A stretch of DNA of 64,000 nt, taken from assembly GCA_039707465.1 (NCBI GenBank), contig CM077644.1, positions 139,112,962-139,176,961 on the forward strand, written 5' to 3'. Source of the DNA: Rhabdophis nuchalis (taxonomy: Eukaryota > Chordata > Lepidosauria > Squamata > Natricidae). Below the pieces are notes generated by a model. That model had not been told where the DNA came from and did not search any database. It saw only the letters and a program-made list of their open reading frames with translations. A program made the position numbers and the translations under genes. Numbering within the stretch: position 1 is the stretch's first letter; the number at the start of each line of letters is the position of its first letter. Positions 1-9,010 of this stretch are shown here, one piece after another.

Positions 1-723
1 TAAAAAACATAGTTTTGAATGGAGCAAGAGCACTTTTCTGCACCTCACTTCCAAAAATATTATGTTCAATATTTTGGGTAAGATATGAATGATGATCATA
101 AAATAAGTATTATAATCATCTCTTCAAAGGCAATATTCACAGGTTAGTTTTAGATCCAGTTTTACTGCTTGTGAGAAGTGGCTTTTATCATGTTATATCT
201 TGGGACTTGACAGAAACAAGAAAATGCCTTACATGGAGTCAGAAGTGGTATTTATCTATTAAGCAGCAAGTAAGAAACATCAGATACAGAAAACATGGAA
301 TTGACATTTTCAGTCTATTGTTGCAGGGATTAATCTCATCTAAAGGAAGCAAGATAAGTCTACTGGAGGCATATTTATTAATTACACGCGCCTCAATTTC
401 AAAGATTGAAAACACAGTACGAGGGCAATAGTAACAAAATGACATAGCAATTGGAAAAAACCCCCACAATTATAATAGTCGCATACATACTAAGCCTTAA
501 TAAATATAATAATGAAATCCAAAGCCCTTCCAGAACAGCCAGGGTTTTACAACCTTCTGGAAAGCAAAGGGGGCACAAGCTATCCTTCCTTGGGGGGAAA
601 GGGGGGAAAGCTATTCCAGAGGAGTGGAGCTACCCAAAGAATGCCTATTTGGGGGGGGGGGGGCTCCCACTTTACCTCTAAGAAGGAAGTGACTTACAAC
701 AGGTCTTCTCTGTCCATTTAGGG
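1..723. other. COPS7A intron 6 or beyond; no gene seen
   Basis: There is no coding exon I can support on either strand. The stretch contains a G run at 648-662. The last COPS7A exon was looked for here and not found. Confidence 0.5.
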
Positions 724-854
724 CAGTGTTTTTCAACCTTGTCAACTTGAAGATGTCTGGACTTCAACTCCCAGAATTCCCCAGCCAGTGAATGATGGGA
801 ATTCTGGGAGTTGAAGTCCAGACATCTTCAAGTTGACAAGGTTGAGAAACACTG
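724..854. mobile_element. Hairpin hAT MITE (CAGTGTTT type), intact
   Basis: The element runs from CAGTGTTTTTCAACC to GGTTGAGAAACACTG and is almost one inverted repeat around a short loop. It is flanked by exact 8-bp target-site duplications ATTTAGGG at 716-723 and 855-862, the hallmark of hAT transposition. Confidence 0.92.
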
Positions 855-1143
855 ATTTAGGGGTTTATAGGCAATAACCCAAAACATTTAAATTGAACTT
901 GGCAAGCTGCTGGTAGGGTTTATGCTCCCACACCAGTTTCCCTCCTTGATAGAAAATGGCCTTGCTAAATATCAGGAGTACAATCTCAATGAGTCTCTGG
1001 AGGCTACAGGTGGCCACAAATTGCGTACTTGACCTAGACCAGAAATGTAGAAGACCAGCAGAGGCTGCCAGGTGCAATGGTGAAGTCAGTCGGAAGCTGG
1101 GGGGTGGGGGTGTGAAGCTGTGCATTGTAGCCCTGCCTCTCAC

Positions 1144-1249
1144 CTCACTCTCAATCTGCTGCTTCAGGCCCAGCTGCTGCTCTTTGTGTTGATTGGCTCG
1201 GCTAACTTGTTCTTCAATGCTTGAAAGGACAACTTCGCAGCCCTGGCAC
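1144..1249 (-). CDS. COPS7A: COPS7A exon 6
   Basis: The 106-nt exon has a CTTCCCAG acceptor. Its first base completes the tryptophan codon, then come 35 codons for [20 protein letters not shown] and [15 protein letters not shown], and a GTGAGA donor at 1143. This is the long C-terminal helix used for bundling with other signalosome subunits. In relatives the next exon starts V-A-N-L-K-K-T; I cannot find it in the remaining 1.1 kb. Confidence 0.94.
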
Positions 1250-4200
1250 CTGGGAAGGACCAGTAAAAGTTGAACAAGCAGGAGACCAACAAAGCAACTA
1301 AGAGAGCAAACAGCATTTAGCAGAAGCTCATAAATCGTGAGATTGGGAGATCCGGAAGAAAGGCTGGCTCGTGGGCATCCATGGATGGGAGAACCATCAA
1401 GGAAATGCACATGATAATGTCATGCAACTCTCATGACTTAAGTGCTTGTATCAGATGTTGAGACCCAAGCACTTAATAGCACCATTCGCTTGATGATGAT
1501 CTCTCTCTCGCTCTCTCTGTATTTTAGCATCATTGTGTTTTATGCTGTAGACCCCACTGGAGAGACTTCAATTGAAAAAGGGTGTGGAACGTATCCTCAT
1601 AGTAAGGGAAGAAGTGAGAGGGGTGGGAGAAATAGTCCTGGGAGAATGAATTGTCTCCACAGGCATCTGTACTTTGGCAAGATCACCATACAGCCATACA
1701 ACTCTCTTCCCACCAGTGAAAAGTATTTTTCTAAGAGCAGGATCAAATTGAATGTATACCAAGATTTTAGAGGTACAGGAAAAAGGTAAAGAATCTTGGC
1801 TTTCACTTTTAAAAGAAAAAAAGCGGTTGGACCTAAGAGCAAATTTCTAGTTTATGGAAACGTTTATTTACAATGTTTTGCAACATTTGATAAAACTCAT
1901 ACATGATGTAGAGGAGGTATATTTCTATCAACAGAGAATACCAGTATTTCTTCAAAGTCCCTGATTGCCTCTTATCCCACTTTTAAGGTTCATAAAAGTA
2001 GAATAAATTAATTGGTGTAACCCAGGGGTCTGCAATGCTGGCTGGGGAATTCTGGGAGTTGAAAGTCCACCAGTCTTAAAAGACCCAACTTTGCAGACCC
2101 CTGGTGTAATCTATTGACCAATTCAGGGGCACAAAATCCTGGTATTAATACTGCATACAGGTAGTACTCACTTAACCACCTTTCGTTCATTTGAACTTAC
2201 AACGGTATTGAATTAAGGGGCCCACCTAGATTTACAACTGTCCCCCTTGCCACCATTTCCCCCACTCCCCACAGCTGATCTTCCTCGTCGCCTTTGCCTG
2301 CCTCCCCTCTGCTGGGTTCACCATCCTTGGCACAGACAGGGGATGTGCTGTGGAAATGTTTCACAGACTGGCAGGTGAGTGCTATAGGCAGACAGGTATG
2401 TGCCGTGCCTCATGCCACTGCCAGTGGGGGTCCTTCTTTTAGGAACTGGCCAGGGCCTCCTTTTGAGGAGGAAAGACTTGGCCAGCATGCAGAAGGTGGC
2501 CAGTGCAAAAGAAGGATCTGGCAGATGCACGAAAACGTGCCCTGGCTAGTTCGTGAAAGGAGAACCTAGCCAGCAGTGGTGCAGTGTATACAGTGACAAG
2601 CAGGGTTGGGCAGTGGGAGTCAACTGGTGACGGCTGTCAAAAGGGCAGAGCTAGGGAAGGGCTGGGTTGGTGGAGGAAGCTGAAGTGGAGGCAATTGCTT
2701 ATCCTCCTCCAAAATTGGCTAAGATCTTTGTGAATCCTCGCCTAATGTGCAGTTTGCTCAACAACAGGTGGGATTGCTAGAACTGCAGTCACTAAGCAGA
2801 AGGGGGCCCTTGAGGTTTTGTTTAATGACAAGAGTTGTCAATCCCAATTAGGGTATTAAACGAGGACTATTTTATATAAGTGATAAAAAGCTCTTTGTTC
2901 ATCCTTGCCAAGTGGTGTGATGCTGATTCCCTAAGTCCCGAATGGAGCCCCATGATCAGCACCCATTTGACTTCTATCCACATATGCAGCAGAGCCTGAG
3001 AAGGTCTGCTGGGCTTCTTTGCCTTTGTTAAGATTGATCCTCCCCAGTTTTCACAGGATCCAAGTCTTCCTTACCATTCTTGGAGCGTGCGGGTAATGAT
3101 ACTGAGCTCCTCCCTGCGGATGTCCCGGCCAATGCTATAATCCACCTCTAACCGCTGGTTCCGCTGGTCCAGGCTACCTCGGAGAACATCGGCATACACT
3201 GCCTCAATCACCAAATCCTCCAGTTGCCGCACATTCTTCAGTTGGAGCTGCTCCAGCAGTACAGAATAGGGGATGCACTGTGGAAACACACAAGCCGGTG
3301 TTAAGTATATGACATTTGTTTCTTTGTTTGCATTCATTAGCCACCCAACTCAAGAGGACTTCTAAACCAGGGGTCTCCAACCTTGGCAACTTTAAACCTG
3401 GAGCACTTCAACTCCCAGAAGCAAAGCTGGCGGGGGAATTCTGGGAGTTGAAGTCCGCCAGGCTTAAAGTTGCCAAGGTTTGAGACCCCTGTTCTAAACA
3501 ATGAGCAAAATAGGCAAGAAAAGGGTAGGTAGGCTACCTTCAGCTTGGAAGCCAAGGTGACCACAGATAGGTGGCGCAGTTTGTTCTTCTGAGCTTCTGT
3601 CAAGGGAGGCAGATTCCCAGCTTCAGCTGTTCACAAACCAAAACAAAAAGGAATATTTCTTCAAATTCTCACTAGCATCACTGGATAAGATCCTGTCCAC
3701 TTTTTATACAATTAATCATTCCTCCAATTTTTTTCTACTTCTCATGACAGATTCAGGCACTCTATATCCCATTTTTTTCTCCTCCTTAAATAGAATAGAA
3801 ACCTTAAGTCAAACAGTCAAGATTTACTTAGACAACATGCACAGCGTTTACACAAATCTCTAGTAATCTTATACAAATTCTTCCTTCTTGGGGGGGGGGG
3901 TCCTAGAGTTTAAGCATACAACTTAACCAATTAGGTACAGTGGTACCTCGGACCACGAACGCCTCTCATCACGTCCAATTCGCTTCACGACCAAATATTT
4001 CCCAAAAAATGTGCCCCGATTCACGAACACCGTTTCGCTGCACGAACGGAAAAGTTCGTAAAAAATGCTCCGCTGCACGAACTCCGCCTCACTTCACGAA
4101 CTCTGCCTCGCATCACGAACTCCGCCCTCGCATCACGAACGGAAAAGTTCGTAAAAATGCCCGGATTCATGGCCTCCGTTTCGCTTCACGAACCGGAGCC

Positions 4201-6979
4201 GCGGACATTTTAAAAACAAGGTCAGAACGGATTAACCGGATTTACATTGAACCCTATGGGAAACTGTGCCTCGTATCACAACCAAAAAACAAGGTCGGAA
4301 CGGATTAATCGGATTTACATTGAACCCTATGGGAAATTGTGCCTCGCATCACAACCAAATCGGATCGCGACCAGAGTCATTTCACGAATTAAGTTCGTGA
4401 TCCGAGGTACCACTGTATTTTCAAAACCAATAGACTAATTCTGAGACTACACTCTCCCAGTAAAAATAAAAATTTGGTGTCAACCGCAGGGTGGGCCTCT
4501 CCTTATGCACCTCAAATACTCTCTGTCCATTGGGACATCCTTCAAAGATCATGGATATTAAACAGAAGACTACAGAAAGCAGGATCAAAGGAGCGAGGCA
4601 ATTACACATTATGGGCCACCCTCAGTTTCCTTTTAATGTCCAGCAGTTTCTTTCTCAACTCCATAAAATGTTTAGTCCATAAATCCTAATCCTAGGGAGG
4701 AGGGCTTCAGCACTGAATGACTTCATATTATCCAAACCCTGCTATTGAAGCATTGCTTCACTTTTGTTTTCTTGGCTCTTCCATCTCTATTGGCAATTTT
4801 CTCTACTATTCCTGTTTCTTAAGGAGAAAATAAGACATACCCAGGTAATCTGAATACGTCCCATATGCAAAGACTGTAAGGAGGCGAAAAACTGGTGAGA
4901 ACTCACTTTCAGCTAGCTGTAGAGGGAGAGAAAATAACTACAGTTAATTTGAGAAATGATTAAAAATTTCTACATTTCTAAGAAAGGTTCTTGGAATCTT
5001 TCACACCAGAATAACTTTGCTTAGTTATTAAAGAAACTTAATTTCCTCTTGTTTTCCCCCCACATAGAAAACACAAACCCATAGTGAGCAAGAAGGAAAT
5101 GTTGGTGCCCCACCTTGTGAACATGTACACCCTAGGTCAGGGGTGTCCAAACTTGGGAACTTTAAGACTTGTGGACTTCAACTCCCAGAATTCCCCAGCC
5201 AGCATAGCTGGCTGGGGAATTCTGGGAGTTGAAGTCCACAAGTCTTAAAGTTCCCAAGTTTGGACATCCCTGCCCTAGGTAAACAATAGATCTGACTTTC
5301 AGCAATATGGTGAGCCTCTGCTCATTCTTTACCACTCGAGAAAATTATGGAGGAATTGATATAATGTACTATTTTGCCTAAGATTACAAATCCCTGACAT
5401 GCATGTAGAAATATGTTGGATAGGGAAAATGTTCTAGCCTGTTTGCTCTAAGACATACAGCACTAGTTTTATATATGGAGAGTTGTTATTGTTAGGTCTA
5501 TTTAATGTTATGAGCCTCCATCTGTCATCCCAAATGGTATAATCATGTATAATTTTACTACAAACAATTTCATGGAAGATCTTTAAAACAGCCTGTTTGT
5601 TTCCTTCTGTTCAGCGCTCTTGTGGTGGGAATGCTGCAGTTTACTCAAAATCCAACATAAATATCTAAGAAAAAAAAAGTCTCTCAGACACAAAGGAAGG
5701 TTACTGGATAATTTTGCACCACATTTACCTCTCTCTCTAGCTTCTCTCAAAAAATGTGTTATATAAAAAAGGTATGAATTTTATAAAAATCACAAAAATC
5801 TGTCTATTATTATTATTGCATCTGGTCATTGACATTCAGAGATTTGGCAGACTTCACAAAAGCAAGATTTAAAAAATGAACCCTTTTAAGTTCCCATATT
5901 CCACTGAATAAATCACCTAAGTGAAATACAGGGTTATTTTCCTCCATAAACTCATCTGGGCTGTTAGTTTGGGAAGCACAGATTTCAAACCACTATGTTT
6001 CGTGACAGAAAGAAGAGATAAGGTTTTTCATATTTTTAATAAAGTTAGGGCGCCACACTATTTCCTTCTTTATTATCATTCTAATTTAAGCTTTTCTTTA
6101 ATTATAGAAAAATTGGCCTATGAACAAAAAATATTTAGAGGAACTCCGTGCAAGGGCCTATGACATTATTTTTCTTTCTACATTTTTTCCATCGCGTAAT
6201 CACCAAATATTTTAATTAAAGGTATACATTTTTAGGGAGATTCATATCTTTATGGAGGATTGGGGAGCATTCAAAGAGACACATCCCATTTAAAGGTGGT
6301 ACTGGGTAGATCTTTTACAAAATATATATATTTACCTGGAATAAATAATGGTGTTTTAAAATTCAACATAAAGGAAGATCAAGCAATTTTGTTTAGCCTG
6401 AATGATTAAATCCCAGAAAAATCCTAAATGACTTTAGGAACCCCGTGGATTACCAAATTCAGTATGAAAAGCATTCACTTTAAAGCAATTTTATTCAGAG
6501 CTTCAATAGAAAGACAACTAATCTCCAGTACTGCTACACAAGAATTTGTCCAAGGAAAAACAGAAACCTAAAGCTGCTCATTTATAGAGCAGAAATACAT
6601 GTTTCAAAGGATGTGTGAAACGATGGTTCCGTTTTAAAGCATAATCGGTGACTTCAAATTATCCTAAAGTAACTATAATAGCAAGGCAATAGTGCAGAAC
6701 AGAGGCACCAGAGGTCATATAAACTTAGAGAGGATAAGGTCCTGCTATTTTCCATCAGGCCTTTGGAAGGCTGTACCGTACAATTGAGGTCTTCATTCCA
6801 TGAGTCTCAGTGCTCACCTCTTGAACATTTGGCATATCAAGCAGCTCTCCAAAAACATAAATACCGGGGGCTTCCAGCACTTGATGGATGAGGCTGGCCA
6901 GAGCAGCTCCGCGGGCAGATCTTGCCAGCAGCAGAAACTGCTCCTGATTCTGCCCAGACACCTTCACCTCGGCTGCCAT
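1144..6979 (-). CDS. COPS7A: COP9 signalosome subunit 7a (COPS7A), 5' five coding exons
   Basis: The product is a PCI-domain subunit of the COP9 signalosome, the complex that removes NEDD8 from cullin-RING ligases. The five coding exons are complement of 6818-6979, 4841-4916, 3538-3626, 3075-3277 and 1144-1249. All internal junctions are GT-AG and their phases fit (0, 1, 0, 2, 0), giving 212 residues. Recognisable stretches include [78 protein letters not shown] and [20 protein letters not shown]. The wording of these stretches matches CSN7a rather than the paralogue CSN7b (recalled family knowledge). The family has about 275 residues, so about 60 C-terminal residues (the lysine- and serine-rich tail) are missing. 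I do not find them on the minus strand between 1 and 1143, so they probably lie outside the window. No stop or frameshift is seen, so this is a live gene. Confidence 0.95.
1250..2022. other. COPS7A intron 5, 3' part; nothing recognised
   Basis: The stretch contains a short CT-rich run at 1501-1522. No exon or identifiable repeat was seen on either strand. Confidence 0.5.
2023..2103. mobile_element. Hairpin hAT MITE (CAGGGGTCTGC type), internally deleted
   Basis: The ends are CAGGGGTCTGC and GCAGACCCCTG. Most of the left arm is missing, leaving 81 bp. Flanks GTGTAACC (2015-2022) and GTGTAATC (2104-2111) match at 7 of 8 bases, so it is an old or mutated insertion. Confidence 0.85.
2159..2873. 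mobile_element. Decayed mariner-like element, about 0.7 kb
   Basis: The left end ACAGGTAGTACTCACTTAACC and the right end ACGAGGACTATTTTA match, imperfectly, the terminal repeats of the elements at 11167 and 22824. The interior (2216-2700) is GC-richer and unlike those two copies. No transposase frame survives. Confidence 0.55.
3075..3277 (-). CDS. COPS7A: COPS7A exon 5
   Basis: The 203-nt exon starts with codons for [20 protein letters not shown] after a TTCCACAG acceptor. It ends in ...RTLQE plus two bases of a tryptophan codon (phase 2) before a GTAAGG donor at 3074. It holds the winged-helix end of the PCI domain, with the nearly invariant run [33 protein letters not shown] differs slightly from the mammalian wording, as expected for a reptile orthologue. 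Confidence 0.95.
3368..3491. mobile_element. Hairpin hAT MITE (CAGGGGTCTCC type) in COPS7A intron 4
   Basis: It starts CAGGGGTCTCCAACCTTGGC and ends GAGACCCCTG. Exact 8-bp duplications TTCTAAAC lie at 3360-3367 and 3492-3499. It occupies 124 of the 260 bases between exons 4 and 5. Confidence 0.93.
3538..3626 (-). CDS. COPS7A: COPS7A exon 4
   Basis: The 89-nt exon has its acceptor ACAG just before 3626 and a GTAGCC donor after 3538. Two leading bases complete the alanine codon begun in exon 3, followed by [20 protein letters not shown] and VVTLASKLK. This is the PCI-domain segment before the winged-helix part. The intron after it is only 260 nt and nearly half of that is a hAT MITE (3368-3491). 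Confidence 0.93.
3938..4415. mobile_element. TA-flanked mariner-like MITE with internal tandem repeats
   Basis: The terminal inverted repeats are CAGTGGTACCTCGG and CCGAGGTACCACTG, flanked by TA on both sides (Tc1/mariner superfamily habit). Inside, a 73-bp unit starting at 4218 is repeated at 4291, and a CACGAACGGAAAAGTTCGTA motif occurs at 4041 and 4134. No transposase. It lies in COPS7A intron 3. Confidence 0.85.
4841..4916 (-). CDS. COPS7A: COPS7A exon 3
   Basis: This short exon of 76 nt has a TACAG acceptor before 4916 and a GTATGT donor after 4841. It encodes [20 protein letters not shown] followed by YSDYL and the first base of an alanine codon (phase 1). It sits where the family has the helix running into the F-A-Y-G-T-Y motif. 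I found it by matching phase and family sequence; it is too short to stand out as an ORF. Confidence 0.92.
5138..5272. mobile_element. Hairpin hAT MITE in COPS7A intron 2
   Basis: The arms CAGGGGTGTCCAAACTTGGG and CCAAGTTTGGACATCCCTG pair along nearly their full length around a CAGCATAGCTGGCTG loop. Exact 8-bp duplications CCCTAGGT lie at 5130-5137 and 5273-5280. Confidence 0.93.
5281..6817. other. COPS7A intron 2, distal part; nothing recognised
   Basis: AT-rich sequence with no exon, RNA gene or identifiable repeat that I can support. The frames open here are short. Confidence 0.5.
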
Positions 6980-7023
6980 TGGGCTAGCAATCAGAATGGT
7001 GCAGGACTTGCAGCCCCCACCAC
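6818..7023 (-). CDS. COPS7A: COPS7A exon 2, containing the start codon
   Basis: The acceptor is a pyrimidine-rich run ending in TTTAG before 7023. The first 44 nt are 5' UTR and the ATG is at 6979-6977, where [14 protein letters not shown] begins. That matches the family's N-terminus, which fixes the start although the frame stays open upstream. The exon ends with codons for LLDMPNVQE and a GTGAGC donor at 6817, phase 0. It encodes residues 1-54, the first helices of the PCI domain. Confidence 0.93.
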
Positions 7024-7211
7024 CTAAAGGAATAAACAAGTATAACAACTGGAGAGTCTCGTATTATCCTGGAGCAATAGAAAATTACCGTACCACTGGG
7101 ATATTTATTTATATTATTTATACATCATGTTGGACCAAACAAATAAACAAACAAAGGATCTGGGCCACTCCCAAGATCAAAAAGCCCCACTTGCAATGAA
7201 ATACAGTACTA

Positions 7212-7465
7212 CCCTGTTTCCCTGAAAATAAGACCTCCCCAGATAATAAGCCCAATTGGGCTTTTGAGCATATGCGCTAAAATAAGCCCTCCCCCCAAAA
7301 TAAGGCCTCCCCAAAAATATTGCAACACAGCAGCAGCCATGAGGTGACCACGCTCACGGCCTCCTGCACCTCAAAAATAATAAGACCTCCCTGAAAATAA
7401 GGCCAAGCGCTTATTTCGGGGGTCAAAAGAAAATAAGACCCTGTCTTATTTTTGGGGAAACACGG
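7212..7465. mobile_element. TA-flanked MITE of the 'GTTTCCC...AATAAGACC' type
   Basis: The ends CCCTGTTTCCCTGAAAATAAG and its partner TTTTTGGGGAAACACGG are inverted repeats flanked by TA. The interior is made of AAAATAAGNCC modules in several copies. This layout is common in tetrapod genomes as a mariner-type MITE (family knowledge). It lies in COPS7A intron 1. Confidence 0.8.
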
Positions 7466-8061
7466 TATGAAATGCAGTAGTTATCAGACTACGAATACAT
7501 ATCACACATATAATTAAAATATGAATATGTACATACATACAAACATACATATATATATTCAGAATATGAACATACAGAGACGCAGAAATACACTTTGCAG
7601 CAGCCAATTCCTGATATACTTGTTCAGTGTCTAGCACACTATCAGTTCCAGGACCCAATAATTTAAGACAGCAAAAAGCATACTTTTTAAGCAAGGGTGG
7701 TGGTGGGGGGTTCCAGCACTTTTTAAGTAGCAGGAGGTGGGATGCTCCTACATTTCCTAAAATCCACTCCTAGGATTTTTTTTTTTCTCCTAAAAATCAA
7801 AAAGTTGTTTTACCCTTGCTCAGACGAAATGTCTCTGGGCACACACACGTGCTGACTCAAGGCTGTGCATGAATGTAGCAAGCGTGATTCTGCCTAAGTG
7901 TCAGGGTGAGCCCGACTCAGGCCACAAAAGAGGAGAGCAAGGAAGCGACAGGAGACGAAACAAGGGGAGAACAGGGTCGGCTTCAGCGGGAGAGAAGCTG
8001 CGGCAGGGGAGAGGAGAGAAAGCGCACGAGAACCGGTCCAGGGAAGCCAGACCCATTGGTA

Positions 8062-8062
8062 A

Positions 8063-8109
<47 letters not shown>

Positions 8110-8234
8110 GATTGAGAGCAAAGGGAAGCGCTTCTGCTGCTGCTGCTGCTGCTGCGTCTCTCCCCACCAGGGACGCCCATCAGATCCAACTGGGCTCCAT
8201 ACCTGTCCCTGCCTGCCTGCCTGCCTGCCTGCCT
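8062..8234. repeat. Microsatellite cluster in COPS7A intron 1: (AG)n, (CTG)n, (CTGC)n
   Basis: Three simple repeats lie within 175 bp: AG/GA at 8062-8106, CTG at 8133-8155 and CTGC at 8209-8234. The last abuts the candidate exon 1 donor, so the 5' end of intron 1 is itself a tetranucleotide repeat. Confidence 0.9.
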
Positions 8235-8236
8235 AC

Positions 8237-8330
8237 CTGAGGGTCCCTTTCCCGCTGGCAGCGGCCGCTGGGAAAACCTCCAGCCAGGAGCTCTCGACCA
8301 CTTCCGGGTTGGTGGCGTCACAGCTGCTCC
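8237..8330 (-). other. COPS7A: Candidate non-coding first exon of COPS7A
   Basis: A CAG|GTAGGC donor at 8237/8236 on the minus strand lies just inside a GC-rich block with promoter-like boxes. Exon 2 has an untranslated leader with its own acceptor, so an upstream non-coding exon is needed. The right-hand boundary (transcription start) is a guess. The donor runs straight into a GCAG tetranucleotide repeat. Confidence 0.55.
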
Positions 8331-8420
8331 TCAAACCCCGCCCCTTTGACCTCTCATTGGCCAGCTCCCCCCTAGGAGGGCGGGCCTCGCGGCGAAAGCT
8401 TTCTAAGCAGTTGCTTTAGG
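8250..8420 (-). promoter_or_regulatory. CpG-rich promoter region of COPS7A
   Basis: Without a TATA box, this block carries an ETS-like CTTCCGGG (8301-8308), a CRE half-like GCGTCAC (8315-8321), a GC box (8335-8344), an inverted CCAAT box (ATTGG, 8356-8360) and a second GC box near 8379. CpG density is high here and stays raised to about 9.0 kb, so the island may be bidirectional. That fits a housekeeping gene. Box assignments are by eye only. Confidence 0.6.
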
Positions 8421-8423
8421 GCC

Positions 8424-8539
8424 CAGTGTTTCTCGACCTTGTCAACTTGAAGATGTCCGGACTTCAACTCCCAGAATTCCCCAGCCAGCATTCGCTGGCT
8501 GGGGAATTCTGGGAGTTGAAGTCCGGACATCTTCAAGTA
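8424..8539. mobile_element. Hairpin hAT MITE, 3' truncated, beside the COPS7A promoter
   Basis: The left end CAGTGTTTCTCGACCTTG and both internal palindrome arms are present. The right arm stops at CATCTTCAAGT, lacking the last 20 or so bases and the terminal CACTG. It lies directly upstream of the GC and CCAAT boxes. Confidence 0.85.
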
Positions 8540-9010
8540 AACACCTGTGCTAGGCTCTCCCTGCCAGTGTTAGCGCTTCCCTCGGGCCGAAGACCTCTGT
8601 TGCCGCCGCCGCTGCCACCGCCAGCCGTACGCCGGCCACGGGCCGCTTTCCCCCTTTTTCAGCTCTCCCCGAGATCCAAGCCCAAAGCAGAAACGCCTTT
8701 CTGACGACCTGCCCGCAATAGTCTTACTTGTTCATCGGTGCCTGCCCTTCCCCGCGTTATATATCTACAACGGCGAGACTTAATTCACCGTCTGCTGCAA
8801 TCCATCTCCTTCCGAAATCACACCGTGGTCTCTCATCCCCGGGGCGGGCAATTGCAGAAAGAGGCAAGCTTGCTTCGGAAGAAAACCCAGACGTCCATGA
8901 TCATAAAACAGGCTTTGCCTCGGGCTTCCAATTAAAATAAAGAGTTTGGTTCGACAAGAAGAATCCCGGGGAAGGAATGCGCCATACGGTTCTAACGCCG
9001 GCGCCCTCCG
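8540..9010. other. CpG-rich flank right of COPS7A promoter
   Basis: High CpG with GCC repeats at 8602-8625 continues the island away from COPS7A. A divergent transcript is possible, but I see no convincing coding exon or donor. Confidence 0.4.

Noticed and set aside
1..1143. Last COPS7A exon expected here
   Set aside because: No minus-strand frame with the expected V-A-N-L-K-K type start or lysine-rich tail was found; probably left of the window.
1144..6979. COPS7B instead of COPS7A
   Set aside because: Blocks such as [20 protein letters not shown] and [19 protein letters not shown] follow the 7a wording; 7b differs at many of these positions.
7869..8321. Open frames over the (AG)n/(CTG)n region
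   Set aside because: Microsatellite translations within intron 1 and the promoter of COPS7A.
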